A DNA stretch of 64,000 nucleotides from Bacteroidota bacterium. GTDB taxonomy: Bacteria; Bacteroidota; Ignavibacteria; UBA10030; UBA8401. A program made the translations under genes and the position numbers. Positions 34,473 to 41,216 of the stretch are shown here, piece after piece. The notes below the pieces were generated by a model that made no database searches, was not told where the DNA came from, and was given only the letters and a program-made list of their open reading frames with translations. Position 1 is the first letter of the stretch; every line of letters starts with the position of its first letter. The DNA lies in contig DATJPT010000006.1 in assembly GCA_035506275.1 (NCBI GenBank), forward strand, positions 201,019 to 265,018. Direction: 5' to 3'.

Positions 34473-34877
34473 CTAAGAGAGAGGGGACAATTTCCACCGC
34501 CCGTATGCGACAAAGAGAGCGAATAAGAACAAGGCTCCCGTCATCGGAAGAACGAAGAATTCCCCTTCCGCAATATGATAAATATTTGCCATTACCATGA
34601 TCAAGCAGAGTCCGGCAGCGGCAAGGGCCGTCAGCTGCGGCCGTATCTTGAGGGCCGCGGGGAGAATCAAGCCGATCGCGCCGAGGAGCTCGGATATGCC
34701 GATGAACCGGACCAGCGCCTCCGGCATCCGGGGGGCCCAAAAGATCTGCGCCCCTATTTCGGAAATCGGCTTGAAGGTTTTTAAGAAACCTGCGTTTACA
34801 TAAACCAGAGCCAGCAAAATTTGGAATATCCAAAGAACGACATTCAGCGCTGGACGATTTTTTTGAACCTGGTCCAT
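34473..34877 (-). CDS. DoxX-family membrane protein
   Basis: The protein has 134 residues. Four membrane helices are visible (about 11-29, 60-80, 82-100, 108-128). The stretch LALVYVNAGFLKTFKP and RFIGISELLGAIGLILPAALKI match the DoxX/DoxD-like family. Related proteins in Bacillus (CatD, MhqP) accompany dioxygenases in quinone detoxification and may act as membrane oxidoreductases. It is the last gene of the detoxification-like cluster that starts with the MarR gene at 38542. Role inferred from context. Confidence 0.85.
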   Translation of the reverse strand: MDQVQKNRPALNVVLWIFQILLALVYVNAGFLKTFKPISEIGAQIFWAPRMPEALVRFIGISELLGAIGLILPAALKIRPQLTALAAAGLCLIMVMANIYHIAEGEFFVLPMTGALFLFALFVAYGRWKLSPLS

Positions 34878-34948
34878 ATTACTCTCCGGGAAAATTTTCA
34901 GATGACGTGTGAACGACGGGAGCCGACAACAACAAGCCGGTCACATGA

Positions 34949-35533
34949 TCACTGCTTCACGAATTCCAAATTGAACGTCAGATTCACCATCGATCCGGCC
35001 ACAAGCCCGCCGCTCTCAATAGTGCGGTCCCACTTCAGCCCGTAATCGAACCGGTTAACGGCAAGGGTCGCCTTCCAGCCGGAGCGGGCTCCTTTGGAGG
35101 ACTTGATGACGCCGTTGAGAACCGCATCGATCGTCACCGCTTTCGTGCTGTCCCGGATCGTCAGGTATCCTTTGATCTTATAGTGCCCATCGCTTACTTT
35201 CTCGAGCGAGGTGCTCTGGAATTTGATCGTCGGGAATTTTTCCGCGTTGAAAAAATCGTCCGTCTTCAGATGGTTGTCGCGCATTTCGTTGCGGGTATCG
35301 ATGCTCTTGACACCGATCGTCGCGGAGATCGCTGCATCGCTGAAGTCGTCCTTCGACGAAAGAAGCGATACGTTAAAATCTTTGAAAGTGCCGGTGACTT
35401 CAGAGATCACCATATGCTGGATGCTGAAGCTGATATTGGAATGGGATTGGTCGAGCGACCACGTTCCGGATTTGGCAAACGCCGAGACTGCGGCAACAGT
35501 GAGTGCGAAGAAAACGACAAAGCTCTTTTTCAA
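34949..35533 (-). CDS. YceI-family secreted lipocalin-like protein
   Basis: The protein has 194 residues. A signal peptide covers residues 1-20 (ends SAFAK). The mature sequence shows the YceI pattern: WSLDQSHSNISFSIQHMVIS, GVKSIDTRNEMRDNHLKTDD, FFNAEKFPTIKFQSTSL, YLTIRDSTKAVTIDAVLNG. YceI proteins are beta-barrel lipocalin-like carriers that bind polyisoprenoids, quinone-like lipids included, in the periplasm. Its place between a CatE-like dioxygenase and a DoxX protein fits a role in handling quinones. 30 bases separate it from the second dioxygenase part. Confidence 0.93.
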   Translation of the reverse strand: MKKSFVVFFALTVAAVSAFAKSGTWSLDQSHSNISFSIQHMVISEVTGTFKDFNVSLLSSKDDFSDAAISATIGVKSIDTRNEMRDNHLKTDDFFNAEKFPTIKFQSTSLEKVSDGHYKIKGYLTIRDSTKAVTIDAVLNGVIKSSKGARSGWKATLAVNRFDYGLKWDRTIESGGLVAGSMVNLTFNLEFVKQ

Positions 35534-35563
35534 AGTACGGCCTTTCTTTTGGATGATGGATGG

Positions 35564-36052
35564 TTACTGTTTATTTTCGGAACTGAAGAACTCGATGTCC
35601 AGCGCATCCGGACTCTTGATGCGGAGCACCTCCGTTTGAAGCGCTTCGTGATCCTTCAGTTCAAACTGAGCCCCTTGCTTTTCAAACCTTTCCGCCAACT
35701 CCCGGACCGATCGCCCGGAGGGGAGAGCAATCCCAACGCTCAGCAATCCGGCAGCGTCGTCCGGCGGCGGCGGAACACCGCGGCCTGCCCAGACATTCGC
35801 GCCGATGTGGTGATGATACCCGCCGGCGGACAAGAACAGGGCTCCCGGGTACGACCGCTGCGTTACGTCGAAACCGAGAAGAACATTGTAGAACTGGTCC
35901 GCTGTCTGCAAGTCTGAAACATGCAAATGAACATGGCCGATGTCGGTCTTCGAATCGATCGGGTCGGTGTCCGCATCCTCATCCCGAAGCTCTTTTACTA
36001 GTGACTCGAGGTTGAGGGGGAGCGTTGCCATCTGGATCTGGTTGCCCTTCAC
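35564..36052 (-). CDS. C-terminal half of a CatE-like ring-cleavage dioxygenase
   Basis: The protein has 162 residues, starting with a GTG at 36052 that overlaps the stop of the preceding part by 4 bases. It carries the second VOC half of CatE/YfiE dioxygenases: IQMATLPLNLESL, then IGHVHLHVSDLQTADQFYN (about residues 38-56) and ALFLSAGGYHHHIGANVW. Two of the metal ligands would be here (H in GHVHLH and E in DIEFF). CatE normally is one chain of about 285-300 residues. Reading one more C in the run of four C at about 36064-36067 would join both parts in frame as RPRVQWEVKGNQIQ. Either the gene is broken, the assembly has a base missing, or the two halves work as a complex. Confidence 0.8.
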   Translation of the reverse strand: MKGNQIQMATLPLNLESLVKELRDEDADTDPIDSKTDIGHVHLHVSDLQTADQFYNVLLGFDVTQRSYPGALFLSAGGYHHHIGANVWAGRGVPPPPDDAAGLLSVGIALPSGRSVRELAERFEKQGAQFELKDHEALQTEVLRIKSPDALDIEFFSSENKQ

Positions 36053-36531
36053 CTCCCATTGAACGCGGGGCGGTCCACATACAACTCCACGCCATTACCA
36101 TCGGGATCGGCGAGGTAGATCGCTTCGCTGACCAGGTGGTCGGAAAAGCCCTGGAATTCGGTGTTATGATGGTAGAACCGCCGAAAGACCTTCGCCAATT
36201 CGCGCCGGCTGGGATAGCGGATCGCGACGTGGTACAGCCCAGACGTACGGGGGGGCTTCGGCCGCGCACCTTGGCGCTCCGTCAACAAGATATGGTACGG
36301 AGCTCTTCCCGACGCCGAGAGGACAATAGTCGTCCCAAGGTCGATCGCCTTCTTCATTCCCAATAAGGAGCTGTAAAATTCCAGCGACCGATCCAGGTTC
36401 GCCACCTGCAAACTGACGTATCCGATGTGAGTCTGAGCGGGAAGACGAAGATCGTTCACAGGGTCGCCTTTCGTATCATTAAGAACAGCGGTTCGGTTTG
36501 TCATTTGGTTTGTTTCTTTCATTCGAGACAC
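36049..36531 (-). CDS. N-terminal half of a CatE-like ring-cleavage dioxygenase
   Basis: The protein has 160 residues with a VOC fold: IGYVSLQVANLDRSLEFYSS, SGRAPYHILLTE, SGLYHVAIRYPSRRELAKVF and the hallmark EAIYLADPDGNGVELYVDRP. In CatE the sequence continues directly into the second half, whereas here it stops after five more residues (AFNGR). CatE of Bacillus opens the ring of catechol and substituted quinols using a metal. The gene follows a repeat-rich intergenic region and stands in a MarR/nitroreductase/DoxX/YceI cluster, which fits quinone detoxification. In-frame ATG at 36531 and a second at 36504 are both possible starts. Confidence 0.82.
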   Translation of the reverse strand: MSRMKETNQMTNRTAVLNDTKGDPVNDLRLPAQTHIGYVSLQVANLDRSLEFYSSLLGMKKAIDLGTTIVLSASGRAPYHILLTERQGARPKPPRTSGLYHVAIRYPSRRELAKVFRRFYHHNTEFQGFSDHLVSEAIYLADPDGNGVELYVDRPAFNGR

Positions 36532-36600
36532 GTCTGCGGAACGAAAAGTTCCTTGACGCGCTGGACAAATTTGTAAAGGTATCGAAAAAATTCTTCACGA

Positions 36601-36798
36601 TGTCATTCTGAAGGAACCCATCCAGATCATTGCCCTTCTAAGCGGGACGAATGCCGCTCCGAAGCATCCCTTCGGGAGAATCCATGATACTGCAGCCTGG
36701 CGACCCTCAGGCTTTTCTGACGGCGCTTCCTAGTGTTACGGCAGTGCAGAGTCATAGATCCTTCGTCGTCGCGGAGAACGCTCCTCCTCAGGATGACA
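36601..36798. mobile_element. MITE-like element with inverted ends
   Basis: The left end TGTCATTCTGA (36601-36611) is matched by the right end TCAGGATGACA (36788-36798), 10 of 11 positions as an inverted repeat. The 198-bp interior has no gene and a few hairpins (for example CATCCCTTCGGGAGA near 36665). The right 45 bases recur, with an insert, at 45145-45214. It fills most of the gap between the CatE-like gene and the DoxX gene. Confidence 0.5.
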
Positions 36799-36900
36799 TG
36801 TACTCACATTCCGTTCGAGTCTTCTGGATAGTTGTCATTCAACGCGCTCTGCAACATGTTTATACGCGTCAAGCGTGAAAACCGTCTTTTCAGCCAGCTC

Positions 36901-37332
36901 CTAGTATATCAGCGTATCGACACTGTAGATGCCGCCGCCGAGAAGAACAAGGACGAGCGAGATCACCGCCAGCGTCAGCGTGTACTCGTATCCCGTCCCT
37001 TTTCCATCCCCTTTACCGCTCATAAAGAACCCGCTCGGAAGATGAACCTTCAGCGTAGCCACAAGCATCATGATGAAGATACCGAGGGCTGCGAACTTTG
37101 TGAACAAGCCCAAGAGAAGTGCGACGCCGCCGAGGAACTCGACGAACGGTCCGAGGTACGCGAGCGGTGCGGGAACATGCACGACGTTCTTGAAATAGCC
37201 GACCGTGCCGGCAATGCCGTATCCGCCGAACCAGCCGAATACTTTTTGAGCGCCGTGGGCAAAAAAGACGACGCCGAGAATCACCCGCAGCAAGAAGAGG
37301 CCGACCGATATGTGATCGAATGTGAAGTTCAT
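36901..37332 (-). CDS. DoxX-family membrane protein
   Basis: The protein has 143 residues from the ATG at 37332, which has AGGAG 8 bases upstream; the frame reaches 37434, inside the nitroreductase gene, with no ribosome site. Four membrane helices are visible, with GLFLLRVILGVVFFAHGAQK and the FGWFGGYGIAG motif of DoxX. In Bacillus, MhqP and CatD are DoxX proteins in quinone-stress operons. The gene follows the nitroreductase by 19 bases, so they share a transcript. Confidence 0.9.
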   Translation of the reverse strand: MNFTFDHISVGLFLLRVILGVVFFAHGAQKVFGWFGGYGIAGTVGYFKNVVHVPAPLAYLGPFVEFLGGVALLLGLFTKFAALGIFIMMLVATLKVHLPSGFFMSGKGDGKGTGYEYTLTLAVISLVLVLLGGGIYSVDTLIY

Positions 37333-37351
37333 GGTATTACTCCTTTGAATG

Positions 37352-38023
37352 TTAATTGTTGATTGATTGATGGAATTCTTTTTGTTCGACTGCCAATGCC
37401 GGCGAAGGCTTCCCCCAGATCTCTCCGAAGACAAACTCCGTCAGCGGCTTGCGGACTCTGGGCATCATCTCACGTTCCTGCAGATGACGGGGCAATGATT
37501 CTGTCTCCCCTTGATATCCGACCGCGATGACCGCTGCCGGTTCGAACTCCGCCGGGATATTGAACGTTGCTTTCGCCTCTTCGGCATGAAATCCTCCCAT
37601 GACATGGGAGGCGAGCCCCAGCGCCGAGGCCTGCAACAGAAGGTTCTGGGTCGCGGAGCCGACGTCGTAGAGAGCGAACCTGTTGGTCTTGCCGCTGGAC
37701 GCGTCGTTGACCTGTGCGGCCGAGAGAATAAGGAGGGGAGCTTTTTCAGCCCACACTTTATTCCCCTCGAAGAGCAGGTTTGCCATTCGGCGATGTTCCT
37801 CCGGCCGCTCTTTCGAGGCAACGATAAAGCGCCATGGCTGCGTGTTGCTGGCAGAAGGAGCCCACCGCGCGGCGTCGAGCAAGCTTCGCAGTTTTTCCGG
37901 CTCGACAGGTCTGTCGGCAAATGCACGGGGACTTTTCCGCGCCATCAGCAGCGGATGCACGGGGAACTGAAATTGTTCCGCATTCAGAGAGCGAATTAGT
38001 AATTCTTGAGTTTGCGTTTCCAT
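37352..38023 (-). CDS. Nitroreductase-family flavoprotein
   Basis: The protein has 223 residues. The FMN-binding pattern is clear: RKSPRAFADRPVEPEKLRSL, AARWAPSASNTQPWRFIVAS and the C-terminal YDVGSATQNLLLQASALGLAS with GGFHAEEA. Such enzymes reduce nitro compounds or quinones with NAD(P)H. MhqN of Bacillus is the analogous enzyme in the MhqR quinone regulon. The gene is preceded by a TTCAAATTTGAA palindrome (38053-38064) and by the MarR gene 60 bases away, so control by MarR is likely. Confidence 0.93.
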   Translation of the reverse strand: METQTQELLIRSLNAEQFQFPVHPLLMARKSPRAFADRPVEPEKLRSLLDAARWAPSASNTQPWRFIVASKERPEEHRRMANLLFEGNKVWAEKAPLLILSAAQVNDASSGKTNRFALYDVGSATQNLLLQASALGLASHVMGGFHAEEAKATFNIPAEFEPAAVIAVGYQGETESLPRHLQEREMMPRVRKPLTEFVFGEIWGKPSPALAVEQKEFHQSINN

Positions 38024-38052
38024 AGAAGTTTAATATGTTCTAATCTATAATA

Positions 38053-38064
38053 TTCAAATTTGAA
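38053..38064 (-). promoter_or_regulatory. Putative MarR operator at the nitroreductase promoter
   Basis: Perfect 12-bp palindrome TTCAAATTTGAA, 30 bases before the nitroreductase start. The 10-mer ATTCAAATTT recurs in the region before the MarR gene (38566-38575). Confidence 0.6.
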
Positions 38065-38083
38065 ATATAAGCCCAAAAAAAAT

Positions 38084-38542
38084 TTAGAACTTTTCCTGCA
38101 GGGCCATGCCCAGCTTCTTCAGCAGCGCCGAGAGCTCCATCTGCTCGTTCTCATCCAGCACCGACGCCATTTTCGTGACGAACTGCGCGTGCTTCGCAAA
38201 GATCTCGTTGAACATCTTTTCCCCCTTCGCGGTAAGCTGGACAGTGATCGCACGCCGGTCTTCGGGGACGGGCACGCGCTCTACCAGCCCGTCTTTTTCC
38301 AGGTTATCGATCACCACGGTGATGTTTCCACCGCTCGTCAGCAGCTTTGAACAGAAGCTTCCCATCTTCATCGGGCCGAGATGGCCGAGCGTCTCGATCA
38401 CCGAGAATTGCGGGGGCGTCAGACCGTACGTCTGGATATCCGAGGCGGTCAGCCTGCCAAATATCGAGCTTGCCCGGGCCAGCTTCACCCAAAGACTGAG
38501 GGCTAAATCAGCCTTTTTCCCGTATTTTCTCGTCGTTTTCAA
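38084..38542 (-). CDS. MarR-family transcriptional regulator
   Basis: The protein has 152 residues with a TTG start at 38542 and no clear ribosome site. The winged helix-turn-helix is typical: LTPPQFSVIETLGHLGPMKM, LLTSGGNITVVIDNLEKDGL and VERVPVPEDRRAITVQLTAKG. MarR dimers usually repress target genes and release on binding aromatic or oxidising compounds. Palindromes TTTGAATTCAAA (38552-38563) before its own start and TTCAAATTTGAA before the nitroreductase suggest it controls itself and the cluster that follows, as MhqR does in Bacillus. Confidence 0.94.
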   Translation of the reverse strand: MKTTRKYGKKADLALSLWVKLARASSIFGRLTASDIQTYGLTPPQFSVIETLGHLGPMKMGSFCSKLLTSGGNITVVIDNLEKDGLVERVPVPEDRRAITVQLTAKGEKMFNEIFAKHAQFVTKMASVLDENEQMELSALLKKLGMALQEKF

Positions 38543-38551
38543 GATATTTAT

Positions 38552-38578
38552 TTTGAATTCAAACTATTCAAATTTAAT
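38552..38578 (-). promoter_or_regulatory. Putative MarR autoregulatory operators
   Basis: A perfect palindrome TTTGAATTCAAA at 38552-38563, followed after a short spacer by a near-palindrome TTCAAATTTAAT (38567-38578), matching 10 of 12 positions of the nitroreductase-side palindrome. It lies 10 bases before the MarR start codon. Confidence 0.6.
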
Positions 38579-38621
38579 ACATGTTATCGCTTTTGTCAAG
38601 TACTTTTTTGAAAATATTTTT

Positions 38622-39911
38622 CTACGCGATCAGAGCTTCTTTTTCCAGCACCGTGCAGGCAATGCGGGGATCGCACTCAGCCAATATCGTCTGGAGTCTC
38701 CCGGCATCGCCGTAAAAGACCATGCAGAGATTGCGGTCGTCAAAGAGCTCGTCAATGACTTTGCGGGTCGTCGTTTCCGTGACAGCATCGATGCGGTTGT
38801 TATACTCATCCCGGCTGAGAATCGGGATCCCGTAGCGGTCCTTCCCCACCCTGCTTGCCAGCTTGAATTTCAGGTCGAGCTGATACGAGTAGCGGCTCTT
38901 GAAGGTCGAGTTCCGCTGACGCAGCCGCTCCTGGAATCCGGGATCCTCGGAAAAAACCCGCAGGAGCCGGAGCAATTCGGAGATCAACTCTTTTGATGTC
39001 TCAAGCGACGGGTCGGCGTAGGCTCCGATCCGTCCCGGGCGCGTAGTGGCGGGAACGACAAAGGCGTAAGCGCCGTAGCACCATCCTTTCTTGTTGCGGA
39101 GCTCGTCGAAAAGGAACCCTTCGAAGCTGCCGAGCGCGTCGATGATGAGGTTGAGGTCGAACCGCCGGTCGTCGGTCGCACCGATCCCCTTTTGCGTCCA
39201 GATCAGCCGGTCGTTCTTTGCCTCCGCCGAATGTACGATGACTGCCTGCCGTCCGACGGTCTCCCTGAAATCTGCCTCCGGTTTCAGCGTAAAGCCGTCC
39301 GCCCTCCTCCCCGAAACAAAACGCGCTGTCTCCCGCTCGATCTCATCGTACGTCAGATCGGAGATCGAGGTGAAGTACAGTACCGAAACGCTTCGGACCT
39401 TTGCGTAGAAATCAATGATATCATCCCGACTGACGTTCGCGATCCCCGCTCTCGAGCCGATCCGTCCGATGCTCTTTCCGTCATAAAGAACAAACTGATT
39501 CGCCGCCGAGAGGACGCGCTCGGGATCCTGGAGAGCTGCCTCAAGCTGATTGAGCTCCGTTTTTTTCAGCAGGTCGAGTTCATGCTGCGGAAAATCTGCT
39601 TCGCGGAAGATCGATGCGACATTTTCCAGAACGGCTTTTAAGTTCTTTGTGAAGCACGAGACCGCAACAACGAAATCCGTCTCGGACACCGAAGCATTCA
39701 CTTCTGCGCCAAGCAGTTCGAATTTCCGCGCAATGGCTTCCCGGCTCATTCCGGGTGTTCCCCGGAAAAGCATTTTCGCTGTCATCCGCGCAAGCCCCGT
39801 TTTCGCGCCAGCTTCCTGCTGAATCCCGGCGCCGTGAAACACGAGGGTAAGATGCGTCATCGGTACGCGCGGGTCCCGTTCAAAGTAGAGATGGTGATCA
39901 GCGACAGGCAT
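38622..39911 (-). CDS. M16-family peptidase homologue without zinc motif
   Basis: The protein has 429 residues. The fold and order match M16 peptidases (HLTLVFHGAGIQQEAGAKTG, ARMTAKMLFRGTPGMSREAI, ...GFLFDELRNKKGWCYGAYAF with the conserved R/Y pair), but the zinc motif HxxEH is absent at the expected place (LARMTAKMLF). It therefore is the inactive partner subunit that pairs with an active M16 peptidase, encoded 6 bases upstream (39918-41216). Complexes of this kind degrade small peptides in the cytoplasm or periplasm. No signal peptide is visible. Confidence 0.9.
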   Translation of the reverse strand: MPVADHHLYFERDPRVPMTHLTLVFHGAGIQQEAGAKTGLARMTAKMLFRGTPGMSREAIARKFELLGAEVNASVSETDFVVAVSCFTKNLKAVLENVASIFREADFPQHELDLLKKTELNQLEAALQDPERVLSAANQFVLYDGKSIGRIGSRAGIANVSRDDIIDFYAKVRSVSVLYFTSISDLTYDEIERETARFVSGRRADGFTLKPEADFRETVGRQAVIVHSAEAKNDRLIWTQKGIGATDDRRFDLNLIIDALGSFEGFLFDELRNKKGWCYGAYAFVVPATTRPGRIGAYADPSLETSKELISELLRLLRVFSEDPGFQERLRQRNSTFKSRYSYQLDLKFKLASRVGKDRYGIPILSRDEYNNRIDAVTETTTRKVIDELFDDRNLCMVFYGDAGRLQTILAECDPRIACTVLEKEALIA

Positions 39912-39917
39912 GCGGGG

Positions 39918-41216
39918 CTACACTTTCTGTTCCGGAATAAGTTGTACCGTTGTCGATTTTCCCTCCAGAAGATATTTCGCCGCCACGCGTTGAATATCGT
40001 TCTTGTCGACGGCCTCGATGCGCTTCATTGCTTTTATCTGAAACGACAGGTCTCCGGTATTGATGAAACCGTCGCCGAGAAGCCGGGCGAGTTGCGCCGG
40101 CACGGTTACGGCACGGTACATCTCGCGCTGCAAATTATTTCTCACGATCTGCATCTGCTCGTCGCTGATTTTCCCTTCCGCGAACTCGCTCACACACGAA
40201 AGAAAGGTCTGGTCGACCGATTCGAACGGCTCGCCGTCGGCGCATTGCACGTACAGCTCAAACGTCCCCATATCGTGCGACACGTACACGTCGGAAAACA
40301 CTTCCGTCGCCTTCGCCGTGTTGAGGAGCCGTTCGTTCAGCACGGCCGATTTCCCGGAGGTCAGGAGCTTGCCGACCACAGCCAGCGCCGGATAATCGGG
40401 ATGGAGCATGTCCGGGACATGCCACGATTTCGCAAGAAGCCGCCGCGTCGCTTTCGGGTGAGTGATGACGGTCGAACGGGGTTCCCGCTGAACCGGCTCA
40501 GCCGTCACATCGCGCTTGTCCGGAACCGCCGGTTTCAGCGGGCCGTATTTTTCATCGACAATGCGGACAACGGATTCGGGTTCGACGTCCCCCGCAATAA
40601 TGATCAGCGAATTGTTGGGAGAATAATTATTTGCGTAGAATTTCCGGGCTTCGTCAACGGAAAAGCTCTTGATCGTCTCAATTTCTCCGATCGTCGAGTA
40701 ACGGTAATTGTGTTCCGTGTACGCCAGGGAGTACATCGTTTCCCACAGGAGCCGGTTCGGGTCGTCGAGGCCGCGATTCTTCTCCGTGAGGACCGCCCCT
40801 TTTTCCGTTTCAAACATCTCGGCATCGACGACAAGGTTCGCCATCCGGTCGGATTCCAGGTCGGCCGCGAGTTCGACCTTATCGCTGGGGAAGGTGAAAA
40901 AGTAGACGGTCTGGTCGCGGGATGTGTAGGCGTTGATGCCGGTCCCGCCGTTGTTGTTCACGATCCGCTCAAATTCTCCCATCGGCCGTGAGGCCGTTTT
41001 GCGGAACATCATGTGCTCGAACAGGTGGGCGAGCCCCTGCCTGCCGGCAGGCTCATCTGCCGAGCCGACCTTGAACCAGGTTTGATAGGTGAAGATCGGC
41101 GTCGTTTTGTCGACCACAACGGCGATCTGCAATCCGTTTGCAAGCCGGTATTGCTGAACTGCAAGATTTCCCAAGAGGGGGATGTCTTCGCGCCTGAGAT
41201 GCTGGATGGAATTCAC
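39918..41216 (-). CDS. M16-family zinc peptidase
   Basis: The protein has 432 residues from a GTG at 41216 overlapping the methyltransferase stop by 4 bases (GTGA); a longer frame to 41510 only reads through the methyltransferase gene. The zinc motif HLFEHMMF (HxxEH) is at about residue 57, with the downstream glutamate near ADLESDRMAN. The later pattern WHVPDMLHPDYPALAVVGKLL is typical. It is the catalytic partner of the inactive M16 subunit encoded next. It probably degrades peptides; substrates are unknown. The coupling to a methyltransferase gene is odd. Confidence 0.92.
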   Translation of the reverse strand: MNSIQHLRREDIPLLGNLAVQQYRLANGLQIAVVVDKTTPIFTYQTWFKVGSADEPAGRQGLAHLFEHMMFRKTASRPMGEFERIVNNNGGTGINAYTSRDQTVYFFTFPSDKVELAADLESDRMANLVVDAEMFETEKGAVLTEKNRGLDDPNRLLWETMYSLAYTEHNYRYSTIGEIETIKSFSVDEARKFYANNYSPNNSLIIIAGDVEPESVVRIVDEKYGPLKPAVPDKRDVTAEPVQREPRSTVITHPKATRRLLAKSWHVPDMLHPDYPALAVVGKLLTSGKSAVLNERLLNTAKATEVFSDVYVSHDMGTFELYVQCADGEPFESVDQTFLSCVSEFAEGKISDEQMQIVRNNLQREMYRAVTVPAQLARLLGDGFINTGDLSFQIKAMKRIEAVDKNDIQRVAAKYLLEGKSTTVQLIPEQKV

